From: JAWKMZ01 sp041391965
Lineage (GTDB): Bacteria > Bacteroidota > Bacteroidia > Flavobacteriales > Flavobacteriaceae
Direction: 5' to 3'
Assembly: GCA_041391965.1 (NCBI GenBank)
Contig: JAWKMZ010000001.1
Coordinates: 372,001-436,000 of the forward strand
DNA length: 64,000 nucleotides
Under the pieces are notes generated by a model that worked only from the letters and a program-made list of their open reading frames with translations, did not search any database and was not told the DNA's origin. The first letter of the stretch is position 1, and each line of letters opens with the position of its first letter. Positions 16,861 to 25,947 of the stretch are shown piece after piece. The translations under genes were made by a program, and so were the position numbers.

Positions 16861-17670
16861 ATGAAAGATAAGAGGATATTGTACGTGTCTTCCGAGGTTG
16901 TACCCTATTTACCAGAAACAGAAATTTCTTCAATGTCATTTGAAGCTCCTAAAATGGTAAACAAACAAGGTGGACAAATACGAATATTTATGCCAAGGTA
17001 TGGAAATATAAATGAACGTAGACACCAACTACACGAAGTGATTCGATTATCAGGTATTAATTTAGTAATCAACGATTTGGATATGCCTTTAATTATCAAA
17101 GTAGCTTCTATTCCAAAAGAAAGAATTCAAGTCTATTTTATTGATAATGAAGATTATTTTAAAAGAAAAGCGACACTAACAGACGAAGATGGTTCTTTGT
17201 ACACTGACAATGACGAGCGCGCTATCTTTTTTGCAAAAGGCGTTATAGAAACGGTTAAAAAACTTAACTGGTCACCAGACATTATTCATGTTAACGGCTG
17301 GTTGGCATCTTTACTTCCTATTTATTTAAAAGAATATTATAAAAACGAACCCTTATTTAGCGAAAGCAAAATTGTGACCTCTGTATACAATCAAAGCTTT
17401 GAAGGAACGTTAGATATGAATATGGTTAACAAAGTAAAATTTGATAATATAGAAGAAACAGCTATAAAAGTGTTAGAAACACCAAACTATAATAGTTTGA
17501 TGAAAATAGCAATAGACTATTCTGACGCTTTAATTAAAGGTTCTGCTGAAATACCAAAAGAGTTGGAAGATTACTTAAAAGCATCAAACAAACCCGTTTT
17601 AGAATATTTTACTCCAGACGAATTTGCTGAACCTTATACTGAATTTTACAATACCAAAGTATTAAATTAG
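16861..17670 (+). CDS. Stand-alone glycogen/starch-synthase N-terminal-like domain, degenerate
   Basis: A 269-residue protein matching only the N-terminal Rossmann half of GT5 glycogen synthase (about 480 residues). Recognisable parts are ILYVSSEVVPYL, IRIFMPRYGN, VYFIDNEDYF, DNDERAIFFAKG and PDIIHVNGWLASLLP. The ADP-glucose-binding KTGGLAD motif is replaced by PETEISS at residues 18-24, and the C-terminal nucleotide-binding domain is absent. It is therefore unlikely to be an active glycogen synthase. DUF4270 begins 12 bases after it and glmS follows. From memory, this order is common in Bacteroidota. It may bind a sugar or act in envelope assembly; that is inference. Confidence 0.82.
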   Translation: MKDKRILYVSSEVVPYLPETEISSMSFEAPKMVNKQGGQIRIFMPRYGNINERRHQLHEVIRLSGINLVINDLDMPLIIKVASIPKERIQVYFIDNEDYFKRKATLTDEDGSLYTDNDERAIFFAKGVIETVKKLNWSPDIIHVNGWLASLLPIYLKEYYKNEPLFSESKIVTSVYNQSFEGTLDMNMVNKVKFDNIEETAIKVLETPNYNSLMKIAIDYSDALIKGSAEIPKELEDYLKASNKPVLEYFTPDEFAEPYTEFYNTKVLN

Positions 17671-17682
17671 ATCAATCATTAA

Positions 17683-19326
17683 ATGAAAAACATAAAAATT
17701 GCCCTAAAAAACTTAGCTGTTTTAACTGTTTTAGCCAGTTTAGCTATATCTTGTGATAAAGATTTTGCAACGCTTGGGTCAGACATTGCAGGTCAAAACA
17801 ATTTTGGAACTGTTGACAAAAAGTATGATGTGATAGCTTACAGCAAAAAGCTAAAACCTGTGCAAACCAATGGGCTTCCAGCCAACTTATTAGGTGTTTA
17901 TAAAGACCCTTTATACGGATTGACCACAGCTAATTTTGTGAGCCAAGTCAACCCTTCATCACTTGATCCAACCTTTGGTGAAGGTGTTATATTAGATTCC
18001 GTTGTATTGACAGTTCCTTATTTTAGTAAAGCCACTGGCACTGACGACAATGGAGCAACCCTTTATGAATTAGATTCTGTTTATGGTAGTAGTCCAATCA
18101 AACTTCATATTTACGAAAGCAATTATTTTTTAAGAAGTTTTGACCCAAATTCAGAATTTAATGAGTCACAAAAATATTATTCTGATGGCTCAACTTCAAT
18201 GACCAATACCATTGATGAAACCCAATTAAAAGGGACTGTAATTTATTCTGATGACAATTTTGAACCAAGTAATAAGCAAATCATTCTTAAAGATGTAGAC
18301 GAAAACGTCACAGATAGATTAGCACCAGCCTTACGCATTAAATTAAGCAACGCATTTTGGCAAGCAAAAATTATGGACAAAGAAGGCTCCACAGAACTTA
18401 GCAACCTAAACAATTTTCAAGATTATTTTAGAGGCCTCTACTTTAAAACTGAAAGTATTGCTGATGATGGTACCATGGCACTTCTTAACTTTGCGGCATC
18501 AACAGCCAACGTGACTTTATATTACAGTAAAGACCCTATTGACGAAAACTCTGAAACACGTATAACTTCTACTTATGTACTCACTTTTGGAAGTAACAGA
18601 GTTAACTTTTTATCCAATCAGTTTAATTTTCCGCTTCAAGATGGAAATTCAACCACAGGCGACGAAAAACTTTATTTAAAAGGTGGTGAAGGCTCCATAG
18701 CTTATATCGATTTGTTTGATGGTGAAAATCATGATGAGGATGACGCCAATTTAAACACTTTCGAAACCTTTAAGAATGATTTTGTAGAAACGGACGCTAA
18801 TGGAAAATTTATAAAAGCCAAACGTTTAGTTAATGAAGCTAATTTAGTGTTTTATGTAGATCAAACTCAAGCACAAAGCCAAGAACCCGATAGAATTTAT
18901 CTATTTGATGCCAAAAACAATACAGCTTTAATTGACTATGCCATTGATATCGGAAATTCTGTTTCAGCAAATGATTCAAAAACAAATCATCTTGGAAAAT
19001 TAATACGAGAAGGAAATACTCCTAATGGCCAAGGCATCAAGTACAAACTCAAAATAACAGAGCATATCAACAACTTATTACTTAGAGACTCAACTAATGT
19101 TAAACTTGGTTTAGCCGTTTCAGGAAATGTTAATTTAGAAGGTCAACTATCACAGCGCAATATTTTAACTGATGAGACTACTGAAAATAAAATTCCTGTT
19201 AGTTCTATCATTTCGCCTCGTGGCACCGTACTTTATGGAAATAACACAACAGATGAGGCTAAAAAACTACATCTCGAAATTTTTTACACCTGCATTAGAA
19301 CTGATGGTGATTGTGATGATAATTAA
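17683..19326 (+). CDS. DUF4270 lipoprotein
   Basis: A 547-residue envelope protein with a lipoprotein signal (LAVLTVLASLAISC), followed by the family opening DKDFATLGSDI. The body is beta-rich. Conserved-looking segments include VILDSVVLTVPYF, FRGLYFKTES and EANLVFYVDQ. The C-terminus carries ISPRGTVLYGN and ends in a short acidic tail with two Cys. I recognise it as the DUF4270 family of Bacteroidota, whose function is not known to me. It lies between the GlgA-like gene and glmS, with gaps of 12 and 27 bases, which suggests one transcript. Outer-membrane or surface location is inferred from the acidic residues after the lipid Cys. Confidence 0.85.
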   Translation: MKNIKIALKNLAVLTVLASLAISCDKDFATLGSDIAGQNNFGTVDKKYDVIAYSKKLKPVQTNGLPANLLGVYKDPLYGLTTANFVSQVNPSSLDPTFGEGVILDSVVLTVPYFSKATGTDDNGATLYELDSVYGSSPIKLHIYESNYFLRSFDPNSEFNESQKYYSDGSTSMTNTIDETQLKGTVIYSDDNFEPSNKQIILKDVDENVTDRLAPALRIKLSNAFWQAKIMDKEGSTELSNLNNFQDYFRGLYFKTESIADDGTMALLNFAASTANVTLYYSKDPIDENSETRITSTYVLTFGSNRVNFLSNQFNFPLQDGNSTTGDEKLYLKGGEGSIAYIDLFDGENHDEDDANLNTFETFKNDFVETDANGKFIKAKRLVNEANLVFYVDQTQAQSQEPDRIYLFDAKNNTALIDYAIDIGNSVSANDSKTNHLGKLIREGNTPNGQGIKYKLKITEHINNLLLRDSTNVKLGLAVSGNVNLEGQLSQRNILTDETTENKIPVSSIISPRGTVLYGNNTTDEAKKLHLEIFYTCIRTDGDCDDN

Positions 19327-19353
19327 TTTTTATTGATATTTTAAAACAAATAT

Positions 19354-21201
19354 ATGTGTGGAATTGTTGGTTATATTGGACATAGAGAAGCATATCCAAT
19401 TATTTTAAAAGGCTTAAAACGTTTAGAATACAGAGGCTATGATAGCGCTGGAATTGCTTTATTTGATGGTGAACATTTAAACCTCTGCAAAACAAAAGGC
19501 AAAGTAACCGACTTAGAAGAACGCATAGAAAAAACCACCTCAACTGCTGGAAAATTAGGAATTGGTCATACACGTTGGGCAACCCATGGCGTGCCAAATG
19601 ATGTCAACTCGCATCCACATTATTCCAACTCTGGCAATTTAGTTATCATTCATAACGGTATCATTGAAAACTACGAAGCTCTAAAAAAAGAACTTATCAA
19701 ACGTGGTTACACCTTTCAATCAGACACTGACACTGAAGTGTTAATCAATTTGATTGAAGATGTGATGCTTAGTGAAAATATTAAATTAGGAAAGGCGGTC
19801 CAAATTGCACTTAACCAAGTTGTTGGAGCTTACGCAATTGCCGTTTTTGACAAGACCAAACCCAACGAAATTGTCGTTGCAAAATTAGGAAGCCCTTTAG
19901 CCATTGGCATTGGAAGCGATGAATTTTTTATAGCAAGTGACGCATCTCCTTTTATAGAATATACTGAAAACGCTATTTATCTTGAAGACGAAGAAATGGC
20001 AATTATAAGGATTGATAAAGGTATTAAAATTAGAAAAATAAAAGATGACTCATTAGTCAACCCCTACATTCAAAAACTACAAATTAATTTAGAGCAAATT
20101 GAAAAAGGTGGTTATGACCATTTTATGCTTAAAGAAATTTACGAACAACCTATCGCTATTAAAGACACGTATAGAGGTCGGTTGTTAGTTAACGAAGCTA
20201 TCATAAAATTAGCAGGCATTGAGGACAATATGAAAAAATTCTTAAATGCCGACCGAATTATTATTGTGGCTTGTGGCACCTCATGGCACGCAGGTTTAGT
20301 TGCAGAATATATTTTTGAAGATTTAGCAAGAATCCCTGTAGAGGTAGAATACGCTTCAGAATTCAGATACAGAAACCCTGTTATTTCAGAAAAAGATGTC
20401 GTTATAGCCATTTCACAATCAGGTGAAACCGCTGATACACTTGCAGCCATTAAACTTGCAAAATCTAAAGGTGCTTTTGTTTTTGGTGTCTGCAATGTAG
20501 TTGGCTCTACTATTGCAAGAGAAACCAACGCTGGTGCTTATACACATGCAGGACCAGAAATTGGTGTTGCTTCTACAAAAGCCTTTACAACACAAATTAC
20601 CATATTAACATTAATGGCCTTGCGTTTAGCAAGAGCTAAAGGAACTATTTCAAGTTCCGATTTTCGTTTGCAATTGCAAGAGTTAGAACTCATCCCTGAA
20701 AAAGTTACGCAAGCACTTAAAGCAGATGAACACATTAAACTCATAGCAGATAAATATAAAAATTCCCGTAATTTCTTGTATTTAGGTAGAGGCTATAACT
20801 TTCCAGTCGCTTTGGAAGGAGCTCTCAAATTAAAAGAAATTTCATACATACATGCAGAAGGCTATCCTGCTGCCGAAATGAAACACGGTCCTATTGCGCT
20901 CATTGATGAAAATATGCCTATTGTTGTGATTGCAACCAAAAAAGGACATTATGAAAAAGTAGTAAGCAATATCCAAGAAATAAAATCAAGAAAAGGAAAA
21001 ATTATTGGCATTGTTACTGAAGGCGATGTCAATGTTAGAGAACTTGCTGATTATGTCATTGAGGTTCCTGATACTTTAGAATCTTTATCACCTTTACTAA
21101 CGACAATTCCTTTACAGCTTTTATCTTATCATATAGCTGTCTTGTTAGGCAAAAATGTAGATCAACCACGCAATTTAGCCAAATCTGTAACCGTAGAATA
21201 G
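19354..21201 (+). CDS. glmS: Glutamine-fructose-6-phosphate aminotransferase (isomerizing)
   Basis: A 615-residue enzyme making glucosamine-6-phosphate from fructose-6-phosphate and glutamine, the first step toward UDP-GlcNAc for peptidoglycan and LPS. The N-terminus begins MCGIVGYIG, with Cys2 as the glutaminase nucleophile. The amidotransferase half contains GHTRWATHG and HNGIIENY. Two SIS domains follow (CGTSWHAGL, SQSGETADT, STKAFTTQ), and the C-terminal signature is QPRNLAKSVTVE. The length matches the family. It is the last gene of the run with the GlgA-like protein and DUF4270. I saw no glmS ribozyme upstream; the gap is only 27 bases. Confidence 0.97.
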   Translation: MCGIVGYIGHREAYPIILKGLKRLEYRGYDSAGIALFDGEHLNLCKTKGKVTDLEERIEKTTSTAGKLGIGHTRWATHGVPNDVNSHPHYSNSGNLVIIHNGIIENYEALKKELIKRGYTFQSDTDTEVLINLIEDVMLSENIKLGKAVQIALNQVVGAYAIAVFDKTKPNEIVVAKLGSPLAIGIGSDEFFIASDASPFIEYTENAIYLEDEEMAIIRIDKGIKIRKIKDDSLVNPYIQKLQINLEQIEKGGYDHFMLKEIYEQPIAIKDTYRGRLLVNEAIIKLAGIEDNMKKFLNADRIIIVACGTSWHAGLVAEYIFEDLARIPVEVEYASEFRYRNPVISEKDVVIAISQSGETADTLAAIKLAKSKGAFVFGVCNVVGSTIARETNAGAYTHAGPEIGVASTKAFTTQITILTLMALRLARAKGTISSSDFRLQLQELELIPEKVTQALKADEHIKLIADKYKNSRNFLYLGRGYNFPVALEGALKLKEISYIHAEGYPAAEMKHGPIALIDENMPIVVIATKKGHYEKVVSNIQEIKSRKGKIIGIVTEGDVNVRELADYVIEVPDTLESLSPLLTTIPLQLLSYHIAVLLGKNVDQPRNLAKSVTVE

Positions 21202-21238
21202 CATATCTTCTATTTTAACTATTTTATAAAAATTTGAT

Positions 21239-21275
21239 TCAAAAGAGAACAAACGACTTCAAATTTCTCTTTTGA
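21239..21275 (+). terminator. Possible glmS terminator
   Basis: 11-bp inverted repeat TCAAAAGAGAA / TTCTCTTTTGA with a 15-base loop, 38 bases past glmS. No strong T-run follows, so it may instead be an mRNA-end stabilising hairpin. Confidence 0.5.
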
Positions 21276-21331
21276 CATCTATTTTATAGAGAATAATGCA
21301 AATAACCCTCCGTTTTTTTGTCAAATTATAC

Positions 21332-21343
21332 TATGCGTGCATA
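21332..21343. promoter_or_regulatory. Small palindrome upstream of the TonB receptor
   Basis: TATGC-GT-GCATA, five-base arms around a two-base centre, 72 bases before the receptor ATG. The size fits an operator half-site pair, but it is short and no regulator is nearby. Confidence 0.35.
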
Positions 21344-21415
21344 ATTTTTTTCAAAAAACCATTTTTAGTATCAATTAATTATTTATATTGCTATCAAAAT
21401 AACTAATTCCCTAAA

Positions 21416-24163
21416 ATGAAAACAATTCTAAAAATTATGATGCTGTTGTGTTGCGCATTTACTTTTGCTCAAACAACAGTTAAAGGTACAATAACTGATA
21501 ATAGTGGTCAACCCTTACCAGGTGCTAATATCATAGTAGTTGGGACAACTACCGGAACAATCTCAGATTATGATGGAAACTATACGTTGACGGTCAATCA
21601 AAATCCACCCTTTTCAATTACTGTGAGCAGTGTCGGTTTTGAAAGCGTTACTAAGGAGGTTACAACCAATCCGCAAACGGTTGATTTTACACTTACAGAA
21701 GGCACCTCTTTAGATGAGGTGGTTATTTCTGCTTCCAGAACTCCCGAACGTATTTTTGAGTCGCCTGTTACTGTGGAACGCTTTGGATTAAAGGAAATTA
21801 AAAACACTGCATCTGCCGATTTTTATGATGGTTTAGAAAACCTTAAAGGTGTAGATATTAACACAAACAGTTTAACTTTTAAATCTGTAAACACCAGAGG
21901 TTTTGCCACTTTTGCCAATAATCGATTTATGCAATTGGTAGATGGTATGGACAACTCCACGCCTGCTTTAAACTTCCCTATCGGAAATTTAGTAGGTATG
22001 AATGAAACAGATGTTCAAAGTGTAGAATTGCTTCCTGGAGCAGCCTCTGCCCTTTATGGTGCCAATGCTTTTAATGGTATCTTATTTATGCGTAGTAAAA
22101 ACCCATTTGAATTTTCTGGAATTAGTGGTTACTACAAACAAGGCATCACATCTCAAGATGCTGCTGGTGATAATACCTATAGAGATTTTGGTATTAGAGC
22201 AGCCTATAAGTTTAGTGATTATTTTGCAGCCAAGGTCAACTTTGGTTGGCTAAAAGGTACTGACTGGGCTGCAAATAATTATAAAGGAAAACCAGGAACT
22301 GGTAATACCAGAGCAAGTTTAAATTATGATGGTTATAATATTTATGGTGATGAAGTTTCAACAAATATTAGAGCCGCTTCAGGAGGCTTAGGTATCATCC
22401 CAGATGTAGTTGTAAGTAGAACTGGTTATGAAGAAAAAGATTTAACTAATTATAATGCCGAAAGTATCAAGGCCGATTGGGGCTTATATTTCCGTCCTTG
22501 GGCCAATGATTTTGAAATTCAATATGTAGGTAAAATAGGTACAGGTTCAACCATCTATCAAGGAACTAATAGATATTTTATTGATGGCTTTACACAACAA
22601 CAACATAAAATTGAAGTAAAAAACGACAATTTCTTTTTAAGAGGTTATGTAGTAGCTGATAATGCAGGAGATTCTTATGATATGGTATTTACAGGAATTA
22701 ATATTAATAGATTATGGAAAAGTGATACCCAATGGTTTCAAGAATATATAGGTACTTATGCCGCAGCCACATTAGGTGGTGCTACAGATGCACAAGCACA
22801 TGCTGCAGCGAGAGCACAAGCAGAATCTGGACGCTTTGAACCAGGTACTCCTGAATACAAAGCAGCTTTTAATAAAGTCATTAATGATCCAAGTTTTGCA
22901 ACAGGCTCAAAATTTCAGGATGCTTCAAAATATTACCACGTAGATGGTAATTACAACTTTAGCCATTTATGGGATGCCGTTGATATACAAGTAGGAGGTT
23001 CATATAGAAAATATGATTTAAACTCTTCTGGAACTATATATACGGATTATGACAGCAATATCAAATATTCAGAATTTGGACTCTATACACAACTACAAAA
23101 GCAATTAGAACTAAGTGATAATGTTGATTTAAAATTAACAGGATCTGCACGTTATGACAAATCCGAGTTTTTTGACGGATTCGTATCTCCAAGAGTTTCT
23201 GCTGGTATTACCGTTAATGAAAACCACAACTTTAGAGCCTCTGTTCAAACAGGGTTTAGAAATCCTACAACACAAGATTTGTTTATTGGATTAGATGCAG
23301 GTAGAGCTATTTTAGTTGGATCTGCGCCAGCAAATCTAAACAGATATTCAAGACCATATGCCGTTAGTGCTTCTGGTCAAATGTTAGGGCAACCAGCAAC
23401 CATTACTCAAACAGGTGCGGCAGCTTATGAAAATTCATATTTAGCAGCATCTGTTCAGGCATTTGCAGCTTCAGGAGATCCTTCGGAATTAGAAATTGGA
23501 AATTCTGCTTTGGTTAAACCTGAAAAAGTAACTTCAGCTGAAGTAGGTTATCGCGGTAAATTCAACAAAACAATCGTAGATATGAGTGTATATTACAACA
23601 AATATCAAGATTTTATTTCTGGTGAAAATGTAATTGCTCCTCTATATGGTCAAGTTGGTGATAACTCCCTATCAGTAGCCGCTTTAGCTAATGGCGATTA
23701 TAAAGTCTATCAAACTTATACTAATTCTAAAGCTGATGTAAAATCGTATGGCGGCTCTATTGGAGTCTCCACTAAGATTCTGGGTGATTTTGATTTAGGA
23801 GGAAGTTATACCTATACAAAACAAGATTTTGACAAAAAAACATTTCCAGATTTCAGAACCAATTTCAATACCCCAGAGCATAAAGCAAAAGTGAATTTTG
23901 GAAATACCGAATTAATTAAAAATTTTGGATTTAACTTAGCTTGGCGCTGGAGTGACAAATACTTTTGGCAAGCCACCTTTGGTGATGGTAACATTCCTGC
24001 TTACCAAACCATAGATGCGCAAATTAGTTATACCATTCCAAGCTTAAAATCGACGCTTAAAGCTGGTGCTACCAACCTTTTAGGGGATGAATACTTCACA
24101 GCGATTGGTACTGGCTACATAGGCTCTATGTATTATGTTTCTTGGACAATTAACAACTTATAA
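21416..24163 (+). CDS. TonB-dependent receptor with N-terminal carboxypeptidase-like domain
   Basis: A 915-residue outer-membrane receptor. It has a signal peptide (MLLCCAFTFAQ), then a CarboxypepD_reg-like beta domain (VKGTITDNSGQPLPGANI) to about residue 100, then the plug (LDEVVISASRTPERIF, VELLPGAASALYGANAFNG). The rest is a 22-strand barrel ending in the aromatic-rich YYVSWTINNL. The SGNH lipoprotein starts 11 bases later, so the two are likely one uptake or processing unit, comparable in layout to SusC/SusD pairs though the partner is unrelated to SusD. The substrate cannot be read from sequence. A gap of 214 bases with a palindrome separates it from glmS. Confidence 0.92.
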   Translation: MKTILKIMMLLCCAFTFAQTTVKGTITDNSGQPLPGANIIVVGTTTGTISDYDGNYTLTVNQNPPFSITVSSVGFESVTKEVTTNPQTVDFTLTEGTSLDEVVISASRTPERIFESPVTVERFGLKEIKNTASADFYDGLENLKGVDINTNSLTFKSVNTRGFATFANNRFMQLVDGMDNSTPALNFPIGNLVGMNETDVQSVELLPGAASALYGANAFNGILFMRSKNPFEFSGISGYYKQGITSQDAAGDNTYRDFGIRAAYKFSDYFAAKVNFGWLKGTDWAANNYKGKPGTGNTRASLNYDGYNIYGDEVSTNIRAASGGLGIIPDVVVSRTGYEEKDLTNYNAESIKADWGLYFRPWANDFEIQYVGKIGTGSTIYQGTNRYFIDGFTQQQHKIEVKNDNFFLRGYVVADNAGDSYDMVFTGININRLWKSDTQWFQEYIGTYAAATLGGATDAQAHAAARAQAESGRFEPGTPEYKAAFNKVINDPSFATGSKFQDASKYYHVDGNYNFSHLWDAVDIQVGGSYRKYDLNSSGTIYTDYDSNIKYSEFGLYTQLQKQLELSDNVDLKLTGSARYDKSEFFDGFVSPRVSAGITVNENHNFRASVQTGFRNPTTQDLFIGLDAGRAILVGSAPANLNRYSRPYAVSASGQMLGQPATITQTGAAAYENSYLAASVQAFAASGDPSELEIGNSALVKPEKVTSAEVGYRGKFNKTIVDMSVYYNKYQDFISGENVIAPLYGQVGDNSLSVAALANGDYKVYQTYTNSKADVKSYGGSIGVSTKILGDFDLGGSYTYTKQDFDKKTFPDFRTNFNTPEHKAKVNFGNTELIKNFGFNLAWRWSDKYFWQATFGDGNIPAYQTIDAQISYTIPSLKSTLKAGATNLLGDEYFTAIGTGYIGSMYYVSWTINNL

Positions 24164-24174
24164 AAATTAAGAAA

Positions 24175-25779
24175 ATGAAAACTATAAAATATATACTACT
24201 CTCTACTGTCCTTGCAGGATTTTTAGCTTGTAGTGATGATGATACTAATAACCCTGCCATTGAACCTTTACCAGCATTAACAGCAGGTTCAGCAGATTTT
24301 TCAAAATATGTAGCCGTAGGCGCTTCTTTTTCAGCTGGTTTTACAGATAACGCCTTATTTATTGCAGGACAAACTAACTCCTTTCCAAATATGCTCTCAC
24401 AAAAATTCGCATTAGTTGGAGGTGGGAGTTTTACACAACCTTTGATGAATGATAACATAGGTGGTTTTGTAATGGGTACAAATGTTGTAGCTAATCCAAG
24501 GTTATATTTTAATGGTAGTGGACCAACCCTTTTACCAGCAACACCAACCACCCAAATTACTGATGTTTTATCAGGCCCTTTTAATAACTATGGTATTCCA
24601 GGTCTTAAAAGTTTCCATTTAGGTGTCGCTGGTTATGGTACCTTAAATCCTTATTTTGGACGCATGGCATCAAGTGCAGGTGCCACTGTTTTAGGTGATG
24701 CTGTAAGTCAAAACCCAACATTCTTTACCTTGTCAGAAATTGGAGGAAACGATGTCTTGGCTTATGCAACCTCTGGTGGCACTGGTGTTGACCAAACAGG
24801 CAATATTGACCCAACAACTTATGGAGGTAGTGATATTACAGATCCTAATGTATTTGCGGCATCTTTTAGCGCAAGTGTTGATGCTTTAACAGCAAATGGC
24901 GCCAAAGGTGTTGTTGCTAATGTGCCATATATTACAGGTTTAGCCCATTTTACAACAGTGCCTTACAACCCATTAGACCCATCAAATCCAAGTTTTGGAC
25001 CACAAATTCCTTTGTTAAACACTATTTATGGGGCTTTAAATCAGATATATACTGCCATAGGACAAACAAATCGCATCGTCGTTTTTTCTGAAACTGAAGC
25101 TAGTGCAGTAGTCATAAAAGATGAAGACTTAACAGACATTTCTGCTACAATTACAGGAGCCTTAAATGCAAGTCCAACATTTCCTGCCTTTTTAGCACAA
25201 TTTGGATTACCTCCTCAAGCAGCTCCTCAAGTAGCTTTCCTATTAGGAATTACTTATGGTCAAACACGACAAGCAACTGAAAATGATTTATTTGTACTTC
25301 CTAGCAGTTCAGTAATTGGGACTGTAAACCAACCTTACGCCCAGTTTTTGGCAACGCAAGGTTTATCGCCACAATTAGCTGGTCAATTTGCTGTTGAAGG
25401 CGTGACACTTCCCTTAGAAGACAAATGGGTATTAATACCAAGTGAACAATTAGCAATTAAAAACGCTACTGATGCCTATAACACCACAATAGAAGCTGTA
25501 GCTGCAAATAAAGGATTGGCACTTGTTGATTTTAAAAGCATTCTACAACAAGCCTCTACTGTTGGAATTCCTTCAGGAGATTTTATTTTAACTACAAGCC
25601 TTGTCACTGGTGGTTTATCAAGTTTAGATGGCGTGCATTTAACCGCAAGAGGATATGCCCTTATGGCTAACGAAATGTTAAAAGCCATTGACGCTACTTA
25701 TGGCTCAAACTTTGAAGCCTCAGGAAATCTTTTAGACGCAGGAAACTATCCAACAAATTATCCGCCTACATTACAATAA
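24175..25779 (+). CDS. SGNH/GDSL-like hydrolase lipoprotein
   Basis: A 534-residue protein with a lipobox at Cys19 (STVLAGFLAC), followed by an acidic DDDTNN that suggests outer-membrane export. SGNH blocks are visible: block I as VGASFSAGFTD, where the usual GDS reads GAS with Ser51 as nucleophile; block III as GGNDVLAY; block V as DGVHLTARGYALMANEM with the Asp and His. It could therefore cleave an ester in lipid or acylated sugar. It is coupled to the preceding TonB receptor and likely handles the same ligand, possibly a lipid. It ends at a strong terminator. Confidence 0.85.
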   Translation: MKTIKYILLSTVLAGFLACSDDDTNNPAIEPLPALTAGSADFSKYVAVGASFSAGFTDNALFIAGQTNSFPNMLSQKFALVGGGSFTQPLMNDNIGGFVMGTNVVANPRLYFNGSGPTLLPATPTTQITDVLSGPFNNYGIPGLKSFHLGVAGYGTLNPYFGRMASSAGATVLGDAVSQNPTFFTLSEIGGNDVLAYATSGGTGVDQTGNIDPTTYGGSDITDPNVFAASFSASVDALTANGAKGVVANVPYITGLAHFTTVPYNPLDPSNPSFGPQIPLLNTIYGALNQIYTAIGQTNRIVVFSETEASAVVIKDEDLTDISATITGALNASPTFPAFLAQFGLPPQAAPQVAFLLGITYGQTRQATENDLFVLPSSSVIGTVNQPYAQFLATQGLSPQLAGQFAVEGVTLPLEDKWVLIPSEQLAIKNATDAYNTTIEAVAANKGLALVDFKSILQQASTVGIPSGDFILTTSLVTGGLSSLDGVHLTARGYALMANEMLKAIDATYGSNFEASGNLLDAGNYPTNYPPTLQ

Positions 25780-25801
25780 TTTAGGTCTAAAATATAAATC
25801 T

Positions 25802-25831
25802 AAAACGCCTTCATTTTGAAGGCGTTTTTTT
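25802..25831 (+). terminator. Terminator after the SGNH lipoprotein
   Basis: Perfect stem ACGCCTTCA / TGAAGGCGT (25805-25813 with 25817-25825), three-base loop, followed by a run of seven T. Confidence 0.9.
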
Positions 25832-25878
25832 ATACATAAAAAAGCAAAAAAAGAGCTTTATTTTTAAATTAAAAAATA

Positions 25879-25886
25879 TATCTTTG
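25879..25886 (+). promoter_or_regulatory. Predicted atpD -7 box
   Basis: TATCTTTG, 61 bases upstream of the atpD ATG. Transcription should begin close to 25890. No TTG at -33. Confidence 0.6.
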
Positions 25887-25890
25887 CAGC

Positions 25891-25912
25891 GCGAAAAAAG
25901 GATGTTTTTCGC
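25891..25912 (+). promoter_or_regulatory. Stem-loop at the very 5' end of the atpD message
   Basis: GCGAAAAA (25891-25898) pairs with TTTTTCGC (25905-25912) around a six-base loop. It starts within a few bases of the predicted transcription start, so it would cap the atpD mRNA. It could stabilise the message or be a regulatory element. Confidence 0.5.
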
Positions 25913-25947
25913 ATTAAATTTTAGCTAAACATTAAACATAATAAGTA

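Noticed and set aside
19327..19353. glmS ribozyme or riboswitch before glmS
   Set aside because: The gap is only 27 bases, far too short for the ribozyme, which is known from Firmicutes-type loci.
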